Assembly (NCBI RefSeq): GCF_015999265.1
Contig: NZ_JAEAGR010000003.1
Coordinates: forward strand, 248,001 to 312,000
DNA from: Mobilitalea sibirica
GTDB taxonomy: Bacteria; Bacillota; Clostridia; Lachnospirales; Lachnospiraceae
DNA length: 64,000 nucleotides
Reading direction: 5' to 3'
Shown here: positions 43,986 to 52,681 of the stretch, piece by piece
How the letters are laid out: every line of letters starts with the position of its first letter
Numbering within the stretch: position 1 is the stretch's first letter
Position numbers and translations under genes: made by a program
Notes under the pieces: generated by a model
What the model saw: the letters and a program-made list of their open reading frames with translations, nothing else
The model's database searches: none
What the model was told of the DNA's origin: nothing

Positions 43986-44050
43986 AGGGTATACTTTTCA
44001 CAAGTATACGGGGGAAGCCAACCGACTTGGAAGGTAATCCCCCTTTTCTA
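43986..44050 (+). ncRNA. Probable guanidine-IV (mepA motif) riboswitch
   Basis: The leader of the MATE gene has hairpin P1 (GTATACTT/AAGTATAC, 43989-43996 with 44002-44009, loop TTCAC). Hairpin P2 follows at once, with GGGGGA at 44010 and TCCCCC at 44038-44043, and its loop holds CCAACCGACTTGGAAGG. A T run follows, so P2 is also an intrinsic terminator. Two adjacent hairpins with a conserved ACTTGGAAGG-type loop before a MATE gene fit the mepA motif as I remember it. Guanidine would favour read-through. A TATAAT at 43973-43978 is the likely -10 box. Confidence 0.7.
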
Positions 44051-44076
44051 TTACAATTTTACATAGAGGCGGAGTT

Positions 44077-45402
44077 ATGTTTACCAGAAAAGATCTTATT
44101 AGATTAATAATACCTTTAATTATTGAACAAACGCTGGTGGTTTTTGTCGGTATGGCAGACGGCATGATGGTCGCCAGAGTCGGAGAAGCTGCGGTATCCG
44201 GTGTATCCTTGGTGGACAGCATTAATATATTACTCATAGGCTTGTTTGCAGCATTAGCTACCGGTGGGGCAGTGGTGTCTGCACAGTATTTGGGTCATAA
44301 AGAAGGAAAAAATGCATGTGTAGCCGGGGAACAGTTGATTGCGTCTACCTTAGCTTTGTCACTTTTATTAATGAGCCTTACGTTTTTGGGTAGGGATTTC
44401 ATCTTAGGATTCTTGTTTGGAGATGTTGCTCCTGATGTAATGGAGAATGCCCGTATTTATCTATTCTATTCTGCTATGTCCTACCCTTTTTTAGCAGTAT
44501 ACAATGCCAGCGCGGCATTGTTTCGCTCCATGGGCAATTCTAAGGTATCTATGAAGATATCCTTTGTAATGAACTTAATTAATGTGTCAGGCAATGCGTT
44601 ATTTATCTTTGTATTTGATATGGGGGTTGCCGGTGCAGCCATTGCTACTTTACTATCCAGAATGTTTGCTGCGATCACTATGTTTGTGCTTTTAAAAGAT
44701 AAAACACTGGCGATACACGTTGAAAGAATAAAGGATTTTCGTATACATCCGGCTATGGTTAAGAGAATTTTAAGAATTGGTATTCCCAACGGAATGGAAA
44801 ACAGCGCTTTTCAGGTTGGTAAGATTTTAGTTCATGGCATTATCGCCGGTTTGGGAACATCCGCAATAACAGCCAATGCAATCGCCGGTACGGTGGGCGG
44901 ACTTAGCGTGCTTCCCGGCTCGGCCATGTCCCTTGGTTTGATCACTGTGGTTGGTCAATGTGTAGGAGCCTGTGACTTCGACGGGGTGAAGCGTTATACC
45001 TATAAGTTGTTGAAGGTTACACACCTGGTGATGGGTGGAATTAATGTGATCATTTTTTTCATGATACCAATTATTTTAAGACTATATAATGTGACAGAAG
45101 AGACCTATGGGATTGCTTCTCAGCTGATTACTTACCATTGTGTTCTTTCTACGCTTTTATGGCCAATTTCCTTCACACTACCTAATGCCTTAAGGGCTGC
45201 CAATGATGTAAAATTCACCATGTGGATATCCATGGTCTCTATGTGGGTATGGCGAATTGGTTTTAGTTATATATTAGCGATTATATTTGATTTCGGAGTA
45301 CTGGGAGTTTGGATTGCTATGACGATTGACTGGTTATTTCGTTCGATCTGTTTTATTACCCGTTTTCATAAAGAAAAATACCGAAGCATATCCACGATAT
45401 AG
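44077..45402 (+). CDS. MATE-family efflux transporter (MepA-like)
   Basis: The 441-residue membrane protein has twelve predicted helices in two MatE repeats. The N-terminal half has LIRLIIPLIIEQTLVVFVGMADGMMVARVGEAAVSGVSL, a close match to the family, and the second half starts around PAMVKRILRIGIPNGMENSAFQVGK. It should export organic cations using a Na+ or H+ gradient. The likely guanidine riboswitch in its leader suggests guanidinium-type substrates. GGCGGAG precedes the ATG. It is monocistronic. Confidence 0.9.
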   Translation: MFTRKDLIRLIIPLIIEQTLVVFVGMADGMMVARVGEAAVSGVSLVDSINILLIGLFAALATGGAVVSAQYLGHKEGKNACVAGEQLIASTLALSLLLMSLTFLGRDFILGFLFGDVAPDVMENARIYLFYSAMSYPFLAVYNASAALFRSMGNSKVSMKISFVMNLINVSGNALFIFVFDMGVAGAAIATLLSRMFAAITMFVLLKDKTLAIHVERIKDFRIHPAMVKRILRIGIPNGMENSAFQVGKILVHGIIAGLGTSAITANAIAGTVGGLSVLPGSAMSLGLITVVGQCVGACDFDGVKRYTYKLLKVTHLVMGGINVIIFFMIPIILRLYNVTEETYGIASQLITYHCVLSTLLWPISFTLPNALRAANDVKFTMWISMVSMWVWRIGFSYILAIIFDFGVLGVWIAMTIDWLFRSICFITRFHKEKYRSISTI

Positions 45403-45445
45403 TGAATACAGGAACGGATATCATTACATTTAAATGTTAAATTTT

Positions 45446-45506
45446 GGGCTATATACCTCACTTAATTTAGAGAATAAATATAGGAGATGAATGTTAGCCC
45501 TTTTTA
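45446..45506 (+). terminator. Terminator of the MATE gene
   Basis: GGGCTA at 45446-45451 pairs with TAGCCC at 45495-45500 around a long, partly paired loop; TTTTT follows. Confidence 0.6.
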
Positions 45507-45541
45507 ATAAATAAATATTGATTTAATTTCTAATATACTAG

Positions 45542-45598
45542 TTGATTTTTTTCTATCTATGGAATATAATACAAGTAAACAGTTGAACAATTATTCAA
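45542..45598 (+). promoter_or_regulatory. cadC promoter and SmtB/ArsR-type operator
   Basis: TTGATT at 45542-45547 and perfect TATAAT at 45565-45570 are 17 bp apart. The palindrome TTGAACAATTATTCAA at 45583-45598 lies just past the transcription start. It matches the TGAACA-N4-TTCA pattern of metal-sensing SmtB/CadC-type operators, so repression by the CadC product is expected. Confidence 0.75.
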
Positions 45599-45676
45599 TC
45601 GTACAACTGAAATGGTTAATACTAACCTTGTTAAATAGGTATTTAAAAGACTAAGGAGAAAGGAAATGTAGATATA

Positions 45677-46036
45677 ATGGATAATAAAAGTATGCAATGT
45701 GATTGTGACGTCATCCACGCAGATGTGGTTGAAGATGTGAAAGAATATATGCCTGAGGAAGAGTTGTTATATGATTTGGCGGACTTTTTTAAGGTATTCG
45801 GTGATAGTACAAGAATAAAGATTTTATGGGCCTTGGACCGCTCAGAAATGTGTGTATGTGATCTGGCTGTACTTCTCAATATGACAAAATCAGCGATTTC
45901 CCATCAGCTAAAAACCTTGAGACAGGAGAAACTCGTTAAGTCCCGAAGAGATGGTAAAATCATATTCTATTCATTACTTGATGAACATGTAAAAAACATA
46001 CTGGAAATCGGATTAGAACATATTCAGGAGAGGTAG
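45677..46036 (+). CDS. cadC: ArsR/SmtB-family metal sensor (CadC-like)
   Basis: The 119-residue repressor has the winged-helix core FGDSTRIKILWALDRSEMCVCDLAVLLNMTKSAISHQLKTL. Cys8 and Cys10 near the N-terminus (QCDCD) and Cys in CVCDLA fit the alpha3N soft-metal site of CadC. The C-terminal helix DEHVKNILEIGLEHI has the Asp/His/His/Glu pattern of the alpha5 zinc site. It should release DNA on binding Cd, Pb or Zn. It has its own operator and precedes the pump gene by seven bases. Confidence 0.9.
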   Translation: MDNKSMQCDCDVIHADVVEDVKEYMPEEELLYDLADFFKVFGDSTRIKILWALDRSEMCVCDLAVLLNMTKSAISHQLKTLRQEKLVKSRRDGKIIFYSLLDEHVKNILEIGLEHIQER

Positions 46037-46043
46037 TGATTAT

Positions 46044-48221
46044 ATGGATCATAAGATGGAATTTATATTAGACGGACTTTGCTGTCCTAATTGTGCATCG
46101 AAAATTGAAGATGAAGTCGGTAGATTGCCTGAAATATCAGAGGTAAGTTTAAATTTAATAAATAATAAATTAAGTTTTAATGCGAAGGATGATAAGAATG
46201 CAGATATTACTGAAAAAATAAAAAAAATTGTAAAATCCCATGAACCATCTATTAAGGTAAAGCAATTGCAGAACAGAATGTCTGGAGCAAAGGCTACAGA
46301 ACACAATCATGAGCATAACAGTGCGGTAGACGACAGTGTATGGCCATTTGTATTGAGACTGGGACTTGCGCTTTTATTAACCACAGTTTTTTCTTATCTT
46401 GATGTAGTACCGGAAATCAAAAATGCTGCTTTTGCCGTTGCATATCTGTTATCAGGTTATGAAATCCTTGTGACATCTGCCAGAAATATAAAAAGAGGAC
46501 AGATTTTTGATGAGAATTTTCTTATGGGTATTGCGTCCCTTGGTGCGTTTTTTATTGGCGAACAGGTGGAAGCAATTACGGTATTAGTGTTTTATGGTAT
46601 CGGTGAGTTGTTCCAGGATATGGCCGTGCGAAGATCAAAAAAGAATATTGCAGGCTTAATGGATATCCGTCCTGATTATGCTAATCTGGTGAATGGTGGA
46701 AATACACAAGTGGTATCTCCGGATAAAGTTAAGGTAGGAGATATCATCTTAGTTAAACCCGGTGAGAGAATACCACTGGATGGAATAGTTATAAAAGGCA
46801 GTAGTTTTGTTGATACAAGAGCACTTACGGGGGAAAGTATTCCCATAGAGGTTCTGAAACATGACGAGGTTTTATCTGGGACTGTTAATACCAGCGGAGT
46901 ATTGGAAATTAAAGTAACGAAGCCCTTTGGAGAGTCTACGGTTACTAAAATACTGGAATTGGTACAAAATGCCGGAAGTAAGAAAGCCCATAGTGAAAAG
47001 TTCATTACAAAGTTTGCCAGATATTATACACCAATTGTTGTATTTACAGCGGTTGGAGTTGCCTTATTCCCTCCCTTATTCGGATTTGGATCATATGCAA
47101 CCTGGATCTATCGTGCGTTGAGCTTCTTAATTATATCCTGTCCCTGTGCTCTTGTAATCTCAATTCCTATTAGTTTCTTTGGAGGCATTGGCGGAGCTGC
47201 TAGACACGGAATTTTAATCAAGGGCGGTAATTATCTAGATGCTTTAAATCATATTGATACCATAGTATTTGATAAAACAGGAACTCTCACAAAAGGTGTT
47301 TTTGAAGTATCTAAGGTATATCCGGTTAAAGGGGTAAGTGAATCAGAACTAATCCATCTTGCTGCATTAGCAGAAGGACAATCAACCCATCCAATTGCAA
47401 AATCAATCATCTCTTATTATGAGAAAAGAAAATGTAAAGATAAGTCTGGTGATATATTTTCGAATACTAACCTAAGGTCAGAAGATTTATCGGTGGAACA
47501 GATAACAGAAAGAGCCGGTTACGGTATCATTGCTAAGACCTCTGTAGGAACTATCTATGCGGGTAACGAAAAACTTATGAAGGAATATAGCATTACACCG
47601 GCCATACCTTATAAAGCAGGCAGTATTATTCATGTGGCATTTAATCAAAAATATATGGGATATATTCTGATATCGGATGAGATTAAAAGCAATGTAAAAG
47701 AAAGCATGAAGCATTTAAAACAATTTGGAATTAAGAGAACGGTTATGTTAACAGGTGATCAAAGAAAAAGAGCGGAAGAGATTGCTAGGCTGGCAGGAAT
47801 TGATGAGTTTGCCTCAGAGCTTCTACCCCAGGATAAGGTTGAAAAGTTCCAACAATACAAAGAACATATAGCAGATAAAAGTAAAATAGTATTCATCGGA
47901 GACGGAATTAACGATGCCCCGGTATTAGCAGGAGCAGATATCGGCATTGCCATGGGAGGTATCGGGTCAGATGCGGCTATTGAGGCTGCTGATATGGTTA
48001 TCATGAATGACGATATAGGTAAAATTGTTACAGCCATAAAGATTGCACGAAAGACCAGAAGAATTGTAGCTCAAAATATTGTATTTGCTCTTGGATTTAA
48101 ATTGGCAATCATGGTCTTGGCGTTTTTGGGGATTACCTCCATATGGTTTGCAATCTTTGCCGATGTAGGCGTTGCCTTGTTAGCACTTTTAAACGCCATG
48201 AGGGTGCTTCGTACGAAATAA
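46044..48221 (+). CDS. cadA: Heavy-metal P-type ATPase (Zn/Cd/Pb exporter)
   Basis: The 725-residue pump has an N-terminal HMA domain with Cys14 and Cys17 in GLCCPNCASKIE, then a histidine-rich linker (EHNHEHNS), eight helices with the metal-binding CPC at Cys366-Cys368, the phosphorylated Asp410 in FDKTGTLTKG, the SxHP-type motif STHPIAKSI and the hinge GDGINDAPVL. This set marks a Zn/Cd/Pb exporter rather than a copper pump. It forms an operon with cadC. Confidence 0.95.
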   Translation: MDHKMEFILDGLCCPNCASKIEDEVGRLPEISEVSLNLINNKLSFNAKDDKNADITEKIKKIVKSHEPSIKVKQLQNRMSGAKATEHNHEHNSAVDDSVWPFVLRLGLALLLTTVFSYLDVVPEIKNAAFAVAYLLSGYEILVTSARNIKRGQIFDENFLMGIASLGAFFIGEQVEAITVLVFYGIGELFQDMAVRRSKKNIAGLMDIRPDYANLVNGGNTQVVSPDKVKVGDIILVKPGERIPLDGIVIKGSSFVDTRALTGESIPIEVLKHDEVLSGTVNTSGVLEIKVTKPFGESTVTKILELVQNAGSKKAHSEKFITKFARYYTPIVVFTAVGVALFPPLFGFGSYATWIYRALSFLIISCPCALVISIPISFFGGIGGAARHGILIKGGNYLDALNHIDTIVFDKTGTLTKGVFEVSKVYPVKGVSESELIHLAALAEGQSTHPIAKSIISYYEKRKCKDKSGDIFSNTNLRSEDLSVEQITERAGYGIIAKTSVGTIYAGNEKLMKEYSITPAIPYKAGSIIHVAFNQKYMGYILISDEIKSNVKESMKHLKQFGIKRTVMLTGDQRKRAEEIARLAGIDEFASELLPQDKVEKFQQYKEHIADKSKIVFIGDGINDAPVLAGADIGIAMGGIGSDAAIEAADMVIMNDDIGKIVTAIKIARKTRRIVAQNIVFALGFKLAIMVLAFLGITSIWFAIFADVGVALLALLNAMRVLRTK

Positions 48222-48382
48222 AGAAAGGTAATAACTAAAAGAATTTTCAAGAATTTATATTATGAGGGAATATGACACATAACTGCCAAAAACTACATTT
48301 ACAATATAGTTAAAATATACTAAGTAAATGGTTTTAATTGCCGATATATTCTATATGACAAGGTTTCTTAGGAGGTTATGTG

Positions 48383-51300
48383 ATGAGCAAAATGAGAAGA
48401 TACGGTTTACCAATAATAATAGGGTTGATTTTATCCATAGCATGGTTTTTTTCAATAGATTATAATGCGAAGGCATCGCAGGTTACTTTGCCCGAGGAGT
48501 ATTTTTTCGTGTTTAACGGCCAACAAAAGAAGGCCGGGACGGAATATGAGATGAAGTCTCCTGAGGTATTGCTGAATATTACAGCCGGAGAGGAATGGAT
48601 GCCAGATGCAACTGTAAGCTGGGTATCATCAGAAACTGGTGTTGTATCTTTAGAAAACACGACTTACGGATCGAACTTTGTTAAACTGGTTAGAAAAGGT
48701 CCCGGATATTCCACCATTACAGCGGTAATCAGTACGGGAACCAGTAGTTATTCATTAAGCTGTCAAGTGAAAGTCGGTCTAGAGTTCGATTCTCAAAAAA
48801 CTGGTTTAATAACCTCTACCACAACCAAAGAGAGAGTATTGATCTTAGAGAATATAGATGATGAGAAGCAGATTTATCTAAAATATCTGGATTATGTTCC
48901 TGTAGATGAGACGGAGACTGTAAGCGGTGCAGCTATTTCTGCTTCCTTACTCTCCTTCACCAGTGACAATGAAGGAGTTGTAACCGTAGATGAGGAAACC
49001 GGTAAAATCAAAGCCGTGGGTTCCGGTAGTGCAGAAATTACCGTAACTACCAACACAATGTCCTCCAACGATAGACCAATGGAGATAACCTTAAGAGCTG
49101 TGGTTAAACCAACCTTTCGCTTAGCCTATGACGATGCATCAGGAACACACCATGATATAGATTCGGTTGGGAAAGAGAATGAAGTGGGACCGGGCATAGG
49201 CGTAGCCCAAGGAGTTCCTTCAGAATTTGTAATTGAATCAAACGCTATGATAGGAACTAATCTGAAATGGGAGGTTCGTGATCTGGATGGTAAAAAGCTA
49301 TCTCCCGATAGCGATTTGATAAACTACACTGTCAGCGAGATTAGTGGTAATGTAACCTTTACTAACGTAAAGGCAGGAACTTATAAGATATATGCTTTTG
49401 CTAATGAAAAATTCACTACAGGTACCAATGCCCCTTATGCCTATATGATGGTGGTTGTTCCGATTAATATTGCAGATAGAAATCTGGTTATGACCGTAGG
49501 AGATACTTATAGTGTTCTGGAGAATTCGAATATCCCTGATGTGGATATCTTTAATTATTATGAAACGGATCCTAATATTGCAAGTATTGACATTGAAACA
49601 GGTGAAATATCGGCGAATCGAAAAGGACAGACTACAATTCAGCTAACTTATAAATCAGTATCCAATTTATATGATAATGATGTGATCGTAGGGACAATCA
49701 CCCTGAATATAACAGTAATAGACGGAATCGCGCTAAGTCTAACGAATGCTCATATCTATACCTCCGGAACCGTATTATTACAGGCTCTCGTTACCGATCC
49801 TACCAAGGAGATAAGGTGGTTCACCAGTGATGATAAAATCGCTACGGTTGAGGGTGGGCTGGTTACCGGTTTAAAACCGGGTATTGTAACGATAACAGCG
49901 CAACAGATTATTAACGGCGTAGCGAAAAAAGCTACCTGTAGGGTAACGGTTCAACAATCGGTGGAAACCGTCACCATTACACCGGCTGAAGTAACAATAC
50001 CAATTGATGGTTTACAGACTCTCCATGCTACCATTACACCAAAGAATTTAAGCGGTATTACATTAACCTGGAAATCATCAAATGACAATATTGTTGAGAT
50101 ACTAGAGAGTACACCACTTTCAGCAACAATAAGAGGTGTCGAAGGTGGACATGCAGTTATATCTGCCATAAATCAGAATAACATTGTAGTCGGATATACT
50201 CATGTACGGATACAGCAACCGGTTACCAGTATAGTCTTATCTGAAACAAATGTTACTTTAGATTTAGCTATGAAAAGAGTACAACTGCGGGCGACAGTTT
50301 ATCCGGAAAATGCGTTAAATAAGACGGTCCATTGGAGATCAACGGATGAATCAATTGCCAGAGTAGATCAAAACGGACTGGTTACTTTGTTAAATCCGGG
50401 TTCGGTATCAATCATCGCTACATCCGATGATAACCCAAGGCTTACGGCAACCTGTAATATGACGATCGAGATTCCGGTGGTATCCGTAGCACTGGATGAG
50501 ACAGAGAAGACGATGTATGTTGGTCAGTCAACCAGGCTTACTTATCTGGTACTTCCATCCAACGCAAGTAAAAACTCTGTAATCTGGACCTCTACCAATA
50601 CATCGGTTGCAACAGTTGATAAAACCGGTAAAGTGACGGCTAAGAAACCTGGAACAGCAGTTATTATCCTCAAAACCTTGGATGGCGGTAAATCCGTATA
50701 TTGTACAATCACGGTTAGGCAGGTAGCCACAGGAATAAAGTTCGATGTTACAGAGCTCGATCTAAAGACCGATGAATACTATTACATAAAAGCAGAACTT
50801 TCACCAAAGGACAGTACGGATAATGACTTACTTTGGGAATCAACTGATACGAAGGTTGCGATTGTAGATGCACATGGTAAAGTTACGGCCAAAGAAGCCG
50901 GTAACGCGCTTATAATGGCAAGGACGGAAGCAGGCGCAATTGCTTATGCGAAGGTAAATGTAACTCTGCCGGTAGAAGGATTACTTCTTAACTTTTCAGA
51001 TAAAACGATCTATGTTGGAGATGAATTTGAATTAAAAGTATCCGTATCCCCCAGTGAAGCCTCTGAACTGGGTGTAACTTGGGAAAGTTCTAATACCAGA
51101 GTGGCAACAATTGATAAGAACGGTGTAGTAGAAGGTCTTATGGGTGGTACAACAGTCATTACAGCAAAGACTTTGGATGGCGGTTATTCGGCTACCTGTG
51201 TAGTGACAGTTTGGGAAAAGGTTACTTCTATTCAATTAGATCACTCCATGTATCGTTTAGGTGTGGGTAAGAGTTTTGTCATAAATGCAGATGTTCTATC

Positions 51301-52210
51301 TAGCTCCGCTACCAATAAGAAGGTTACTTGGGAATCCAGTAATGAAAAGGTTGCGACAGTCAATAAGAACGGTAAAGTAACCGGTGTAGCCTTGGGATAT
51401 GCAGTCATTACCGCAACCGCACAGGATGGAAGCGAAGTAGAAGCAAGCTGTGAAGTAGAAGTGGTAAGACAGGTAACCAGATTAACTTTGGATAAAGGTT
51501 ATGTATCTATGTTTGTTGGTGATAATACAGAGCTGAAGGCTACGATTAAACCGAGTAATGCAACCTATAATGAAGCGGCTTGGTCTTCCAGTGATGAGAG
51601 TGTTGCAGTCGTGGATGAAGATGGTGTGGTTTTAGCTTTAAAACCGGGTACTGCAACCATTACCGCGTTTGCTCAAGATAACAGTGGTAAGAGAGCAATG
51701 ACTTATGTAACGGTAAGCAACCGTATTCCATCAACAGGAATAACAGTTATGGATAAAAAACTTGTAATGGTATCAGGGGAAGACAAGGTAGTCAGAGTCA
51801 CCCTTAGTCCGGTAGCTTCAACGGATGGTTATAGCTGGAGTACGGATAATGTGGCAGTTGCTCAGGTTGATCCGAAAACAGGTAAAATTACAGCGAGAGC
51901 TACAGGTACTGCTATGATAACCGTAATGACAGATTCGGGAAAAACAGCGACCATTGAAGTTACTGTAGTCGGACTTAATTTTACGGAACTGACTCTGGAG
52001 CAATATACAACATACAATTATGCATTAAGTGTAGAAGGGGCAACCACGCCAGTTACCTGGAGTATTGATAATCCTGAAATTGCCGTACTTAGGAGAATGA
52101 ATAATACCAGTACAACAATAAGCTCCAGAGGAACAGGGACTGCTACCATAACGGCTACCGTAAACGGACGAAAGCTGCAATGTAAGATTAAAGTAGTTAA
52201 AATAAGTTAA
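48383..52210 (+). CDS. Large exported protein of bacterial Ig-like (Big2) domains
   Basis: The 1275-residue protein has a signal peptide (YGLPIIIGLILSIAWFFSI) and then about a dozen Ig-like domains, mostly of the Big2 type and 80-85 residues each. Repeated phrases are WESSNEKVATVNKNGKVTGV and similar, with AVITATAQDGS. The first few domains (to about 450) are more divergent. There is no LPXTG, SLH or C-terminal helix, so the anchor is unclear. Such proteins act in adhesion or cell-surface structure. AGGAGG is spaced for the ATG at 48383 rather than the GTG at 48380. Confidence 0.87.
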   Translation: MSKMRRYGLPIIIGLILSIAWFFSIDYNAKASQVTLPEEYFFVFNGQQKKAGTEYEMKSPEVLLNITAGEEWMPDATVSWVSSETGVVSLENTTYGSNFVKLVRKGPGYSTITAVISTGTSSYSLSCQVKVGLEFDSQKTGLITSTTTKERVLILENIDDEKQIYLKYLDYVPVDETETVSGAAISASLLSFTSDNEGVVTVDEETGKIKAVGSGSAEITVTTNTMSSNDRPMEITLRAVVKPTFRLAYDDASGTHHDIDSVGKENEVGPGIGVAQGVPSEFVIESNAMIGTNLKWEVRDLDGKKLSPDSDLINYTVSEISGNVTFTNVKAGTYKIYAFANEKFTTGTNAPYAYMMVVVPINIADRNLVMTVGDTYSVLENSNIPDVDIFNYYETDPNIASIDIETGEISANRKGQTTIQLTYKSVSNLYDNDVIVGTITLNITVIDGIALSLTNAHIYTSGTVLLQALVTDPTKEIRWFTSDDKIATVEGGLVTGLKPGIVTITAQQIINGVAKKATCRVTVQQSVETVTITPAEVTIPIDGLQTLHATITPKNLSGITLTWKSSNDNIVEILESTPLSATIRGVEGGHAVISAINQNNIVVGYTHVRIQQPVTSIVLSETNVTLDLAMKRVQLRATVYPENALNKTVHWRSTDESIARVDQNGLVTLLNPGSVSIIATSDDNPRLTATCNMTIEIPVVSVALDETEKTMYVGQSTRLTYLVLPSNASKNSVIWTSTNTSVATVDKTGKVTAKKPGTAVIILKTLDGGKSVYCTITVRQVATGIKFDVTELDLKTDEYYYIKAELSPKDSTDNDLLWESTDTKVAIVDAHGKVTAKEAGNALIMARTEAGAIAYAKVNVTLPVEGLLLNFSDKTIYVGDEFELKVSVSPSEASELGVTWESSNTRVATIDKNGVVEGLMGGTTVITAKTLDGGYSATCVVTVWEKVTSIQLDHSMYRLGVGKSFVINADVLSSSATNKKVTWESSNEKVATVNKNGKVTGVALGYAVITATAQDGSEVEASCEVEVVRQVTRLTLDKGYVSMFVGDNTELKATIKPSNATYNEAAWSSSDESVAVVDEDGVVLALKPGTATITAFAQDNSGKRAMTYVTVSNRIPSTGITVMDKKLVMVSGEDKVVRVTLSPVASTDGYSWSTDNVAVAQVDPKTGKITARATGTAMITVMTDSGKTATIEVTVVGLNFTELTLEQYTTYNYALSVEGATTPVTWSIDNPEIAVLRRMNNTSTTISSRGTGTATITATVNGRKLQCKIKVVKIS

Positions 52211-52362
52211 ATCGAAATATTATTAAATAATAGCCTATTATTATAACAGAAGAGATATAGTTCCTATTCTTGTTAGTATATGAAGAAACAGATAGTTTTT
52301 TGTACTAATAAGGAATCGAGTACTGTTTTGATGTTGATGTGACCCCAATAGGTTAGAGTTTA

Positions 52363-52398
52363 TGGCGTAGCAGTTTTAGACTGCTACGCTATTTCTTT
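52363..52398 (+). terminator. Terminator of the Big2 protein gene
   Basis: A 10-bp stem GCGTAGCAGT/ACTGCTACGC (52365-52374 with 52380-52389) is followed by TATTTCTTT. Confidence 0.75.
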
Positions 52399-52422
52399 AT
52401 GCAGCTAAGAAAAAGCAGTTAT

Positions 52423-52458
52423 CTTCCAAGCCGACTTGGGAAGTCATTTGTTTTTTTT
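52423..52458 (+). terminator. Second hairpin with T run after the Big2 gene
   Basis: CTTCCAAG pairs with CTTGGGAAG (52423-52443) around CCGA; TCATTTG and eight T follow. It may be a second terminator. Its loop and stem, CCAAGCCGACTTGG, resemble the P2 loop of the MATE riboswitch. Confidence 0.5.
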
Positions 52459-52587
52459 AATCAATACAATTTTGCGGAGGATAATGTTAACATAACCAAT
52501 ATTATGGCATACGTTTAGATCCCTTGGTCATAATGAATAAAGAAAACGATAAAACATGTGAAATCCTACAAGGATAGAAAGATAGGA

Positions 52588-52616
52588 TTGATAAAACATT
52601 TCCATTATGATACAAT
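52588..52616 (+). promoter_or_regulatory. Promoter of recN
   Basis: TTGATA at 52588-52593 and TACAAT at 52611-52616 with a 17-bp spacer, about 65 bp before the recN start. No LexA-like box was recognised. Confidence 0.65.
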
Positions 52617-52681
52617 GTTTTCAGAACATACGTTTTTAGCATTGAGGATCAGATACCGCAGATAAGATAGGAGGATGTTGT

